This document shows positions 22,706 through 33,554 of a stretch of 64,000 nucleotides of DNA, piece after piece. Position numbers and translations under genes: made by a program. The notes beneath the pieces are model-generated. The model did not search any database, was not told the DNA's origin, and saw nothing but the letters and a program-made list of their open reading frames with translations. Within the stretch, counting starts at the first letter, position 1; every line of letters starts with the position of its first letter. This stretch comes from Protea cynaroides (lineage: Eukaryota; Streptophyta; Magnoliopsida; Proteales; Proteaceae): the NCBI GenBank assembly GCA_028583415.1, contig CM053267.1, forward strand, positions 56,186,914 to 56,250,913. The letters run 5' to 3'.

Positions 22706-25700
22706 AAATTTGAACGTACCTTGATCGTCGAAAAGGTTAGGGTACTCCTTCCTCATCGCGCTCTCTTCTTCCTAAGTAATTTCCTCCACATTTTGGCTTC
22801 TCCAATGCACCTTCACATAATGGATATCCTTGGTTCGAAGTTGCTGAACTTTTCGACTCGAGAGCATCACGGGCACCACTTCGAAAGTTAAGTCTTCTGT
22901 CAAGTCTGGGGGATCAGCGGTCAAGATGTGCGATGGATCTCTGACATACTTCTTCAGTAATGATACATGGAACACATTATGAACGCTAGACATAGATGGT
23001 GGTAGAGCCAATTGATATGCTACATTACCACATCGATTCAATATCTCATATGGTCCCACATACCCGGGGCAAAGCTTTCCCTTCTTACCAAACCGTTTCA
23101 GACCTCGCACCGGTGATACCTTCAAGAACACTTTGTCACCCACTGCAAACACTAGATCTCGACGTCGATTATCCGCATAGTGCTTCTGTCGGACTTGAGC
23201 CGTCTTTACTCTCTCCTTGATTTGATCAATCACTCGGCAAGTTTCTTCAACAAACTCCGGTCCTACAATTCTTCTTTCCCCCACCTCGTTCCATAACAGG
23301 GGTGTACGACACTTCTTCCCATAGAGTGCTTCATATGGGGCCATCTGAATTGTAGCCTGATAACTGTTGTTGTAAGCGAACTCGATAAGTGATAGCATCT
23401 CATCCCAAGCTCCTTTGAAATCTAATGCACAAGCTCGGAGCATATCTTCCAAAATTTGAATAGTTCGCTCTGACTGTCCGTCCGTCTGAGGGTGAAAAGC
23501 TGTACTGAACTTCAACCTTGTTCCCATAGCTTTCTGTATCCTTCCCAGAACTTTGATGTAAAACGGGGATCTCTGTCAGATACTATACTCTCTGGAACGC
23601 CATGAAGTCTGACTATATTATCCACATATAACTTGGCCAGTTTCTCCATGGTATACTGAGGTCTGACCGCAATAAATCGAGCTGTCTTGGTGAGTCGATC
23701 TACTATAACCCAAACTGCATCCACTGACCTTGGTGTCAAAGGTAAGCCAGTGACGAAATCCATGTTGATACAATCCCACTTCCACGCAGGTTCTGGTAAT
23801 GGTTGTAGTAAACCTGCGGGTCTCTGCCTTTCTGCTTTAACTTGTTGACAATTCAGACACTGGAACACAAAATGAGCTATATCAGCCTTCTTACCCCTCC
23901 ACCAATATAGTCTTCTTAGATCATGGTATATTTTGGTACTTCCTGGATGTACCGAATATGGAGTATAATGAGCTTCAGTCATAACTCGGTCTCTGATATC
24001 GCAATCTTCGCTCTTAGGTATACATAACCGTCCACGATACTTGAGTACCTTGTCTGAGTCCAAGGTAAAGTCAGGATTGCACGTACCCTTCTCTAAGTCT
24101 TCCTGCACTGTCTTGAGATATGGATCCTGTAGGATTGCTACCTTAACTTCATCAACTAGATCCGGTGAGATCTTCAAAGCTGCGAACATCATGGTGAACT
24201 TATGAATTAAGCCTTGCTCAACTGGATCTTCTGTAGTCTCTATAATATGTTTTTCATCAATTTCCATTGAACTCGAGGCTGCAGCACACAATGCAGCATT
24301 TGTACTTGGTCCTGCCTCAGGTTTCGATGCCCACTTTCTGCTTAAGGCGTCAGCCACAACATTTGCTTTGCCCGGATGTAATGGATGTCGCCATCATAAT
24401 CTTTTAACAATTCCAGCCATCTCGTCTGTCTCATATTCAGATCCTTCTAAGTGAAAAGATAAGTTAAGCTCTTGTGATCTGACTTGATCTGAAACTTCTC
24501 ACCGTACAAGTAGTGTCTCCAAGTCTTGATTGCATGTATAACCGCTGCTAACTCCAAATCATGCGTAGGATAGTTCTTCTCATGCTCTTTTAACTGTCTT
24601 GATGCGTAAGCAATCACCTGTTCTCCTTGCATCAGAACACACCCAATACCCAACCCTGAAGCATCCTTATATAAAGTAAACGGTACGCTTGGTTCTGGGA
24701 TGGTCAAGATAGGTGCAGAGACAAGTCTTGACTTCAAAGTCTGAAAGCACTTCTCACACTCATCTGTCCATATAAATTTCTCTCCCTTCTTGGTCAATCT
24801 GGTGAGTGGAACCGCGATCCTGGAGTAATCTTCCACGAATCTTCTATAATAACCAGCCAACCCAAGGAAACTACGAATCTCCGCAACAGATTTTGGTGCT
24901 TCCCATCCTACTATAGCAGCTATCTTGCTTGGATCAACCTTGATACCGTCTTCAGATACAACATGGCCCAAGAAAGCCACTTCCTTCAGCCAAAACTCAC
25001 ACTTCTTGAATTTTGCATAAAGCTTCACCTTTCTCAGCCGTTGTAGGGCTGCCCTCAAATGCACTGTATGAGTTTCCATGTCCTTAGAGTAAATAAATAT
25101 GTCATCGATGAATACGATGACCGAAGTGTCCAACATATCATGAAACACCCGGTTCATCAGTTCCATAAACGACGCTGGAGCATTGGTCAACCCAAAAGAC
25201 ATAACTAGAAACTCATAATGCCCATACCTCGTCCTGAAAGCAGTCTTCGGAATATCTCCGGCCTTGATCTTCAATTGGTGATACCCTGATCGGAGATCGA
25301 TCTTTGAGAAAACCTGTGCACCCTATAACTGGTCAAACAAGTCATCGATCCTAGGCAAATGATACCGATTCTTGATCGTCAACTTGTTCAGCTCACCGTA
25401 GTCAATACATAGCCGTACACTTCCATCCTTCTTCTTGACAATAATACAGGTGCTCCCCAATGCGATATACTAGGTTGTATGAAGCCCTTATCCAATAATT
25501 CCTCTAATTGGGTCTTCAACTCCTTTAACTCGGTCGGGGCCATCCTGTATGGTGCTTTAGACATCGACGCCGAACCTGGCATAAGGTCTATCACAAATTC
25601 TGTAGCCCTGTCTGGTGGTAAACCTGGAAGCTCCTCTGGAAACACATCTGGGAACTCCCGAACCACATCTATATCTTCCATCTTGAGTGACTCTGCCGTG

Positions 25701-26150
25701 AGATCGACTACAGATACTAGATAACCCACTCCCCCTTTCTCTAAGCATCTCTTAGCTTTTAGGGCGGAGAGGATCAGCTTCCGCTTCCTAGATTGCTTGA
25801 TCCCAGCGAAACTATATTCCCTTCCCTCTTTGTCAATAAGCACAAGCTTCCTTTCACTACATAAATGGATGGCCGAATGATGGCCTAGCCAATCCATTCC
25901 AAAAATGACATCAAAGTCTGCCATCTCAAGTAGTACTAGGCTTGCTTCTAAGTCTCGGCCCTCAATACATACAGTGCATGGTCCATAATATTCGGCCAAA
26001 GCCACTTCAACTCCTAGTGGAGAGCGAACTATCAAGCTTGGGTTCAAATGCTTGATTGGTAACTCCATTCGCTTCCCAAAAGAAATAGAAACAAAGGAGT
26101 GCGTGGCCCCAGAGTCAAATAATACTCTGGCGGGTATACCAGCTACATTT
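22690..26150 (-). pseudogene. pol polyprotein of element 2 (PR-RT-RNaseH-INT-chromodomain)
   Basis: Protease has DSG at about 26110-26120 and GMDWLGHHSA. RT has LCIDYRELN-type and SFGLTNAPASF blocks with the catalytic FIDDIFIYSK at about 25095-25120. RNase H has TLYKDASGLGIG (Lys replaces the usual Thr) and ADALSRK. Integrase has the HHCC finger (CLNCQQVKAERQRP), MDFVTGLPLT, VSDRDPRFTS and DGQSERTIQILED. The chromodomain-like tail is VKVHWRSQNVEEIT. Breaks: TAG at about 25326 at the same codon as in element 1, TAG at about 24448 (from Gln), TAG near 22769 (from Trp), and frameshifts near 23520, 24370 and 25430. Integrase catalytic residues are intact within fragments. The element cannot make a full polyprotein. 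Confidence 0.9.
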
Positions 26151-26182
26151 ACAATTCCTGAAATTTTTGTTATCCCTTAGTT

Positions 26183-27486
26183 CTATATGCGCATGCAAAC
26201 TGAAAGAATAAACCAAATAGTAAGGGATAGAGTCGTACCAGTTACCACATCAGGTGATGCGGCTGCCTCTTTAGTGGTGACCGCATACACTTTTCCTTGC
26301 TGGGGAGGTTGCTTCTTAGGTAGAGTGCAGTTCCTTGCGACATGTCCCAGCTGCTGACAGTTATAACATTTGATATTTGGGTTGTGTCCAGCGAACTGTG
26401 GCACAGGTGGTGCCGGATTGTTTCTCGCAGGTGCTGTAGCGGTCTGTGCCCTGTATGGGCGGAATGGTCTAGTATTACCGTCGCCCGAGCTCTCACTAGC
26501 AGATCTCTTCACTCCCCTGTTCTGAGCGAAGAAGCTGTCCCTCTGACTGGACTCTATCACCCTCGCAACCTGCACAGCCTCGTTGTAGATCTTCTTGTCC
26601 AGACCCAAGAGGTGCTCTCTGATGCTTCCACGTAGTCCCATAGTGAACCTACGTGTCTTGGTCTCCTCCTCTTGCATACTGGCCGGTGCTAAGAAAAATA
26701 GCTCTTCGTACCTCTGCTGATAAGCATCTACGGTCGACTGAGACTGCTGCAAATTGAGAAACTCTCTCTCCATTTGATCCTTGAAACTCTTTGGAAAATA
26801 CTTGTCAAAGAAAGCAGCTTTAAACACTTCCCAATCAACCAATGTATACTTATTCTCCAGATATACCCGAGTAGAATTCCACCAAGCATTTGCGTCTTCT
26901 TTCAACATATGAGTGGCAAACAGAACCTTTTCCTCCTCAGTACACGTCATCAATCGGAAGTTCTTTTCCATCTCAGCGACCCACTGTGCTGGCCACAATG
27001 GTTTCCCTGTTCTGCCCGTGAACGATGAAGGTTTCAACTTCAAGAATCTATCTACTGATCTGCTCAGATCATGTTGTCCCTGCGTGTCTGCTCCGTACCA
27101 TGGTGGTGGGTACAGATAAGCTCCTGGGTAAGCAGAAGGCGACGGAAACCGATGCGGTGGTGGTACGTTCTGTGCTTGGCCCCTCGGCCTTGGGCTACTC
27201 TGCATCGGTTGGGTAGTATTAATTCCTCCTGACTCGGGAGTATTTCCAACGGGAACCGAACCTGAAATCCCTTCTGTTGAGCCTGCATCTGATAGACCAA
27301 GTTTGTAACAATGGTCTCAGAATTCCTGTGAGGTGGGCCAGGTAAATTTGTCGGCACTTCTGGGACCTGTTCCTCCTCCACTTCAAGACTTGGTTCTCTA
27401 ACCTGGTCTTGTTCAACTTGTTCTTCTTCTAGGCGCATCCTGGCCTGATGACGCTTTCGCCCCCTTCGACCATTCCCGCCTGCCAT
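26183..27486 (-). pseudogene. gag of element 2, one frameshift
   Basis: N-terminal part (27486-27200) is basic then acidic (MAGGNGRRGRKRHQARM). A shift near 27200 leads to the main frame 26183-27205. That frame holds the retrotransposon gag core (PLWPAQWVAEMEKNFRLM, EDANAWWNSTRVYLENKY, FDKYFPKSFKDQMEREF) and a CCHC zinc knuckle, CYNCQQLGHVARNC, at about 26330-26370. It ends shortly after PDVVTGTTLS, where protease follows. Gag forms the virus-like particle and packages RNA. Apart from the frameshift the core is well preserved. Confidence 0.88.
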
Positions 27487-27639
27487 CTCAGACTATTTTA
27501 TTTGGATCTGAGAAGAAGACATAACACGTGAGAACATCAATAATAGTAGTGTTAGTCTTGAATAATGCAAGGGAAAATAGTTGAGAAGTAACATTTCAAT
27601 TTACACAATTTTAAAAATTTTAAATTCAATTTTTCTGGC

Positions 27640-27935
27640 TCTTTGGTGCGTACCGATCGCAACATACCGGTCGCACCCCTGTGGAATATGCTGCGACCGG
27701 TATAGTCGACCGGTCAGAATTAAAATTCTGACCGAGACATAGCGGTCGCAACATACCGGTCGACACTCTGTATACAATGTTGCGACCGGTATAGTCGACC
27801 GGTCAGAATAAAATTTCTGACCGAGACATAGCGGTCGCATATATCTGGGTGATACCGGTCGACCGGTATAGGCAAAACCGTCGACCGGTATGCCTATATT
27901 GGTTATAAAAATCGAGAAAAAGTGAGATTTTCTCA
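27640..27935 (+). promoter_or_regulatory. Putative promoter of the antisense ORF in element 2
   Basis: Plus-strand cluster of GTCGACCGGT-type sites in two imperfect units about 89 bp apart (GCGACCGG at 27693 and 27782). A perfect 16-bp palindrome TACCGGTCGACCGGTA follows at 27853-27868, a near copy at about 27876, and TATAAAA at 27904-27910. The identical 16-mer occurs in the left LTR of the same element at 22429-22444, upstream of the LTR's own TATA box. Downstream are a leader and a donor-like CTAG|GTATGA (28055|28056). Promoter function is inferred from layout. Confidence 0.55.
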
Positions 27936-28055
27936 CTTTTTCCTCCTCCTTTCTTTTCTGGTGGCGATTCCTCTTTGGAGACTGAGTTGCTATAGTCCGA
28001 CCGGTGCTTTTTGAAGGCGATTTCTTCCACTCAAGAGCTAGTACATCATCTCTAG

Positions 28056-28491
28056 GTATGATCCCTCCCTCCCCATCATCTCTTTATCATTTTCCCATAT
28101 CGTCTATATGTAGAAATCTAGGTTTTTCTTTGTTCGAGATGTTCCAACCGTAGGAACTCTTTTCCTTCGGCTTGGAAAAGGTTTAGGGACCCCAAAGAGC
28201 AAAAGCCCTCAACTAATTTGGGGTTCCACCGAAAGGTTTACATAAAAATCGAATTTTTCATATTTTGACCTAGGTTTTCAAAAAAAATTCGAATTTTCTA
28301 ATTTTTCTTAAATTCTTGAAATTTCTCATTTGAATTGCTTGTGATTGGTTTGTTGAAGAGTGTGGGGGTTACGTAAGTCCTCCTCCCCATGTTTTTGGGT
28401 GAGTTCGAGGCTTTTTCCCAAAATGCTATCGTTATGCTGCCGAAATTTTGAAAATTTTCTAACTTTTATCTTATTTTCTTTTGTTTTGCAG
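28056..28491 (+). other. Predicted leader intron of the antisense ORF
   Basis: GTATGA donor at 28056 and a T-rich TTTTCTTTTGTTTTGCAG acceptor ending at 28491, seven bases before the ATG at 28498. Its 436 bp are AT-rich with no conserved coding content. An alternative start inside an upstream open frame (28360) lies within this intron and is not favoured. Confidence 0.5.
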
Positions 28492-28497
28492 ATTAAA

Positions 28498-29649
28498 ATG
28501 GCTCCTAGACGCGCACTCGGGAACTGCTCACATGGCTCTAGTTCTCGGGTTCCCTCACCACCAGTTCCACAGTTAGATGAGCTATGGTTTCGCTCCTTGG
28601 AAGCTCAAGCTTGGTTTCCATGGTTTGATAATAAAAGTATTGAATCAGGGCGCCGGGTCAACCTGGAACAACTGCACCGGTTCAATGTGGAGACGACTTT
28701 TGGCGCTCTAGGTTGGTTGCCGGTTATTTCATACACAGGGACCACACGCCCTAACTTGGTCAAACACTTCTATGCGAACTTGGAGCTTGAAGGGGATGTC
28801 GAAGATATGAACCAGTGTAGGGATCTACGTATCACCAGCTACGTCCGGGGTGTGCATATTTCATTTAACACCCATCAGTTGGTTGATCTTCTTGGGATTC
28901 CCAACGATGGAGATTTGGTGTACTGCGCCCCCAAGGCGAAAGGTTATTTGACTGATGATTTGCGCCGAGAGATAGCGCATCAGATCTTAAACCCTGGAGC
29001 CCCTATGAAGGCGGCTAGCCTGAGGCCTATACATCGGGTATATAGTCGCTTTATTCAGCACAACATAGTACCACAGAGCGGCCACTACAGTGAGTTGTCC
29101 CAGCTCACCCAGTACGTCACTTATTGCGTCTGCACAGGGGAGCGGATCTCACTTCCCTACCTCATCATCCGGACTATGCATCGCGCAGCCGTGGCTGATC
29201 GGGCCAACAACCTTCCATATGGCCGTCTCCTCACTTTCCTTCTTCACCGTCTGGGCGTGAGCTTGAGAGGAGAGGTAGCCGTTGAGGACACCATGACATC
29301 CGACATCGACTGGGATGCTATACAGAGGATGCAGATGGTCGATCTGCCAGTTAGTGACGACGAGTTGGAGGCTCGACCTCGTCCACTTGGGAGAGTAGCA
29401 GCGGCAGCAGCAGCAGCAGCCGTGGCCAATGTGGCCTATGAGGCAGAGATGGGTGATGACGATGATGACGATATGGCTGGGGAAGCACCAGTGCCTGCCC
29501 CAAAGCCTGCACCTGCACCACCACCATCTGTCCCCACAGCTGGACCATCTCAGCCTCCTCCCGACTCAGTGATGGGTATGTTTATGGAGCTCAGGGATGC
29601 TCAGCGGGAGATGAGCCGTGACTTAGCACAGTTGACTCGCAGCCTCTGA
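28498..29649 (+). CDS. Antisense ORF, plant transposon protein domain (Transposase_32-like), 383 aa
   Basis: Single uninterrupted frame from ATG 28498 to TGA 29649, opposite to gag-pol of element 2 and between its PBS and gag. Residues about 80-260 carry the family-like blocks VKHFYANLELE, SYVRGVHISFNTHQLVDLL, GIPNDGD, LPYLIIRTMHRAAV and GRLLTFLLHRLGV. The C-terminus has an Ala run, an Asp run and a Pro-rich segment, then a short helical MFMELRDAQREMSRDLAQL. The stop is TGA in a position compatible with CGA; the frame stays open for 31 more codons to TGA at 29740-29742 with plausible protein, so the ancestral protein was probably longer. It is the best-preserved ORF in the window. Domain assignment is from memory of the plant transposon protein family; function unknown. 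Confidence 0.72.
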   Translation: MAPRRALGNCSHGSSSRVPSPPVPQLDELWFRSLEAQAWFPWFDNKSIESGRRVNLEQLHRFNVETTFGALGWLPVISYTGTTRPNLVKHFYANLELEGDVEDMNQCRDLRITSYVRGVHISFNTHQLVDLLGIPNDGDLVYCAPKAKGYLTDDLRREIAHQILNPGAPMKAASLRPIHRVYSRFIQHNIVPQSGHYSELSQLTQYVTYCVCTGERISLPYLIIRTMHRAAVADRANNLPYGRLLTFLLHRLGVSLRGEVAVEDTMTSDIDWDAIQRMQMVDLPVSDDELEARPRPLGRVAAAAAAAAVANVAYEAEMGDDDDDDMAGEAPVPAPKPAPAPPPSVPTAGPSQPPPDSVMGMFMELRDAQREMSRDLAQLTRSL

Positions 29650-29742
29650 GTTACACAGGATCAGGTGCACTGGCTCAGGGTCACTTACGAGCGAGATTAT
29701 GATATAGCGGACCCCATACCTCCTAGGCCCCCTACCCCATGA

Positions 29743-30053
29743 TTTTTCTTTCACTTACCCATGATTGTTTTACATATAACAGGGTAACTGTCCGATTTGT
29801 GGACCATACCCTGTAGCACTATATCATTTGCTACAAATTCCTTGTTTAATGAAAATTTTCATGGTTTTTCCTATCTAGTGTGTGTGCACATGTTAAGTTT
29901 CATATTTAGAATAATACATTATTCTCTTTCTTAGTCAGTCTCAGGTATCAAACAATGCTTAGGGTGTATTTGTATTAAGGTTTTTAATTTTCTCCTAACT
30001 CAGTTCATCGACTCAGTTAAGTGCAACATGGTTTGTTGGAACAGAGCCCGAGA
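29743..30053 (+). other. 3' flank of the antisense ORF and leader of element 2
   Basis: AT-rich. It contains TTTAATGAAAATT at about 29846, a possible weak polyadenylation signal for the plus-strand gene. In the other direction it is the transcribed leader between PBS and gag. No further coding sign. Confidence 0.35.
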
Positions 30054-30065
30054 GCTCTGATACCA
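30054..30065 (-). other. Primer-binding site of element 2 (initiator tRNA-Met)
   Basis: Sense TGGTATCAGAGC, complementary to the 3' end of plant initiator tRNA-Met, three bases from the LTR terminus at 30069. Partial copies (GATACCA on the plus strand) are repeated at the junctions of the 578-bp tandem block. Confidence 0.9.
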
Positions 30066-30355
30066 AGTTGTCACACCCCAATTCTGATCCAACAAGAACG
30101 GTGTGAGTGAACCGTCATTGAACCAACGGTTCACTCCAGGATCTCGAATAGGCCGTGTCCACCCATACAAACCATTACACATAACCACAATCAGAATATA
30201 AATATACAGCGGAAGACTTTAAATAGAATGAACTGAGTATCTATTGATAATTTAAATAAATATTCCATTATCCAAATTCAAACACATAAAATAAATATCT
30301 TTTACATCCCTTTAATATCAAACGAAAATAACTGAAACGAATAAACAAAATCCGA

Positions 30356-30499
30356 TCACAGGTACACGCAGAAAGGGCACTCGCATGAAGCATCATGCTC
30401 GTCCTCCCCTGCTTGTACATCCAGAGCAGCCACACCATCGTACGCCGGAGCGTTCACATAGTCGTCCACGGTGTAACCTGCATTAACATCTAAAAACAT
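30356..30499 (-). CDS. LTR small ORF, family A copy 2 (tandem unit 1)
   Basis: Open frame of 47 codons plus TGA, in the first of the three tandem units. Differs from copy 1 by a few substitutions (NAGYTV, AYDGVAALDV) with frame and CxCxxC kept. Confidence 0.5.
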   Translation of the reverse strand: MFLDVNAGYTVDDYVNAPAYDGVAALDVQAGEDEHDASCECPFCVYL

Positions 30500-30933
30500 G
30501 TATATATACAAGGGGTGAGCTACCAACACAGCTCAGTAAGATAATCAGACAGTTTCACAAGATTATGCATGAGTAACAATCAATTTTATGCTGTGGTCTG
30601 GTTTTAAGTTTGCAATGTGCTATAGAAAGGTTTAGTGATACCAAGTTGTCACACCCCAATTCTGACCCAACCAGAATGGTGTGAGTGAACCGTCATTGAA
30701 CCAACGGTTCACACCAGGATCTCGAATAGGCCGTGTCCACCCATACAAACCATTACACATAACCACAATCAGAATATAAATATACAGCGGAAGACTTTAA
30801 ATAGAATGAACTGAGTATCTATTGATAATTTAAATAAATATTCCATTATCCAAATTCAAACACATAAAATAAATATCTTTTACATCCCTTTAATATCAAA
30901 TGAAAATAACTGAAACGAATAAACAAAATCCGA

Positions 30934-31077
30934 TCACAGGTACACGCAGAAAGGGCACTCGCATGAAGCATCATGCTCGTCCTCCCCTGCTTGTACATCC
31001 AGAGCAGCCACACCACCGTACGCCGGAGCGTTTACATAGTCGTCCACGGTGTAACCTGCATCAACATCTAAAAACAT
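30934..31077 (-). CDS. LTR small ORF, family A copy 3 (tandem unit 2)
   Basis: Same length and frame as copies 1 and 2, stop TGA at 30936-30934. Lies in the second tandem unit. Confidence 0.5.
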   Translation of the reverse strand: MFLDVDAGYTVDDYVNAPAYGGVAALDVQAGEDEHDASCECPFCVYL

Positions 31078-31224
31078 GTATATATACAAGGGGTGAGCTA
31101 CCAACACAGCTCAGTAAGACAATTAGACAGTTTCACAAGATTATGCATGAGTAACAATCAATTTTATTCTGTGGTCTGGTTTTAAGTTTGCAATGTGCTA
31201 TAGAAAGGTTTGGTGATACCAAGT

Positions 31225-33549
31225 TGTCACACCCCAATTCTGACCCAACCAGAATGGTGTGAGTGAACCGTCATTGAACCAACGGTTCACACCAGGATCT
31301 CGAATAGGCCGTGTCCACCCATACAAACCATTACACATAACCACAATCAGAATATAAATATACAGCGGAAGACTTTAAATAGAATGAACTGAGTATCTAT
31401 TGATAATTTAAATCAATATTCCATTATCCAAATTCAAACACATAAAATAAATATCTTTTATATCCCTTTAATATCAAACGAAAATAACTGAAACAACTAA
31501 ATAAAAATCCATCACAAGTACACACAGAAAGGGCACTCACATGAAGCATCATGCTCGTCCTCCCCTGCTTGTACATCCGGAGCAGCCACACCACCGTACG
31601 CCGGAGCATTCACATAGTCGTCCACAGTGTAACCTACATCAACATCTAAAAACATGTATATATACAAGGGGTGAGCTACCAACACAGCTCAGTAAGACAA
31701 TCAGACAGTTTCACAAGATTATGCATGAGTAACAATCAATTTTATGCTGTGGTCTGGTTTTAAATTTGCAATGTGATATAGAAAGGTTTGGTGGCCCCCG
31801 CACCTCTATACACGAGTGTGTGGCACCTCATGGATCACACCCCCATTGGCCCACATGCACCCACCATGGAATAGAGATAGAGCTAAGATACCCACGTACC
31901 TCCCCTGATACTCTACCCATACCAGTACCTAAGCCCCTACTGGTAAGGGCTCACAACTAACCAATCCTATATGTCATCAATGTATGCTCTATCCCAGCAC
32001 AGCCGTCTACGGCATAGAGATAGAGCTAAGGCATTCCCACACCTCCCCTGATGCCCTATCCACAACTAACCCACTAGGATAGAAACAATACGCAGGTAGA
32101 CCCTATCCCAACATAACTCCCTACGGCATAGAGATAGAGCTAAAGCATCGTGGACAAGCCAGGTCGACTCGGAATCCACAGTACCACTTAACAATGGCCG
32201 GGACAACATCAATATCGGAGACCACCGTACCACGACCTTCCCCTAATGCCCCACCCGTACCGAGCATGTTAAGACAGAATACTACAAAATGTGCTAATTT
32301 GAAGAGTGATCCCAGGCCCATGCCCCACTCCACACACTAACGAAAACAATCACATGCCTAACAATCACATCCTATCAATGCATGAAGAGTAATAATAACT
32401 GAAAGTAAAGGATGGCATGCAAATATGCACAAACAACACATCTCATATAATCAAGTAATTAACAACAATTTACTGTCCATTAATTATTAGGTTTAGGTCA
32501 GATTCCCTTACCTGACGCTCATTCGATAACTTGCTCCACGTCGTAAGATCCAAACGATATGTCACAAAGTCCTACAATATCATTAGGGTTTCATTAAAAT
32601 AACATTCTTAGAGTCTCATGTTGATCGGAAACCAACAGGGTTACAAAATACCCTTACAGAGCTGACCGGCGGCAACATACCGGTCACAGCTCTGTGGGAA
32701 AGACTGGCGACCGGTATGGTCAGCCGGTCCCCATAGATAACCTCCCGAGAGGTAGCGGTCACAACATATCGGTCGCACTATGTGCAACCGGTATAGTCGA
32801 CCGGTATGTCTCCGGAAGACCATACATGAGTTTTTCGACTACCGACGATCATCCTCCATGGATTTTCAGGGTTTCTCCTATCCATTCTAAGTCTAGGCTT
32901 TGAGTTAGAGTTATCCCCAACTCATTCAAGTCTCGTTTCGATGAATATCATCTCGAAACTCGAATCTAGGGTTTGACGACAACTTAGGATTTATTGGCCA
33001 ATTTAGGGTTTTAGATCAATACCTACTTTGCATGGTATTGATCTACCCACACAACTAACATAGGGTAAGAATATGGATTCAAACACTTACCGTTGACTGA
33101 CGTAGTGAGGGCGTCGTCGAACGGTAATGGCGGCACCTCGTTTCTCTTCTTAGCCCCTTCTCCTTTCCAACCTCTTTCTCTTTTCTAGGGTTTGTGAGAG
33201 ACAATGGAAAGGATTTGAGGAGGTTTAAGGGTGTATTTATAGGCTATAAATAGGGTTTAGTAACCCTACTAGGATTAGGAAACTTCTAGGATTCGAAATC
33301 AGGAAAGCGGGACCCGCAGAGACCAATTTCTAGATTTCCGCACATAGCTGCGCAGGCCATACTGGTCGACCGGTACCAAGACCGGTACCATCGACCGGTA
33401 TACCTAAAATCAGGTATAATTGGTCGACTTCGGTCCGATTTTGTACCTGTTTGTTATCCGCTTGCCCCGTCTGGCCCGGTGATGATCGGAAGACCTGTCA
33501 TGACACAAAACCAAGGTTTAGACCGGGTTTTCAGAGTGAGGGTCTTACA
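31225..33549 (-). repeat. 5' LTR of element 2 (family A)
   Basis: 2325 bp, same termini as the left LTR (2338 bp). Contains TATAAATA at about 33241-33234 in sense, the donor-like GGTAAGTG at about 33088, three TTAGCTCTATCTCTA modules and the small ORF. One arm of the U3 palindrome is mutated here (ACTGGTCGACCGGTA near 33360), while the left LTR keeps it perfect. Confidence 0.95.
31512..31655 (-). CDS. LTR small ORF, family A copy 4 (right LTR proper)
   Basis: Open frame of 47 codons plus TGA. Begins MFLDVDVGYTVDDYVNAP and keeps VAAPDVQAGEDEHDASC and ECPFCVYL. Located in the complete right LTR. Confidence 0.52.
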   Translation of the reverse strand: MFLDVDVGYTVDDYVNAPAYGGVAAPDVQAGEDEHDASCECPFCVYL

Positions 33550-33554
33550 GCCAG

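Larger units (their letters stand above)
30069..31224 (-). repeat. Two extra 578-bp tandem copies of the LTR terminus plus partial PBS
   Basis: LTR termini (TGTCACACCCC on plus) occur at 30069, 30647 and 31225, exactly 578 bp apart. Each of the first two units runs only as far as AAAGGTTTRGTG and is then followed by GATACCAAGT (PBS remainder) and the next terminus. Only the third unit continues into the complete LTR. The left LTR has a single copy. Each unit carries its own copy of the small ORF. Confidence 0.93.
20281..33549 (-). mobile_element. Tekay chromovirus element 2 (family A), full length with both LTRs, TSD GCCAG
   Basis: Left LTR 20281-22618, right LTR 31225-33549 with an extra tandem block 30069-31224. 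Flanked by GCCAG at 20276-20280 and 33550-33554. Internal features on the minus strand: PBS, gag, protease, RT, RNase H, integrase, chromodomain, PPT. A separate gene lies in antisense between PBS and gag (28498-29649). The insertion site is inside the protease active-site codons of the outer Tat element: the TSD covers the Thr-Gly part of the Asp-Thr-Gly triad. All coding regions except the antisense ORF are broken. Confidence 0.95.
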
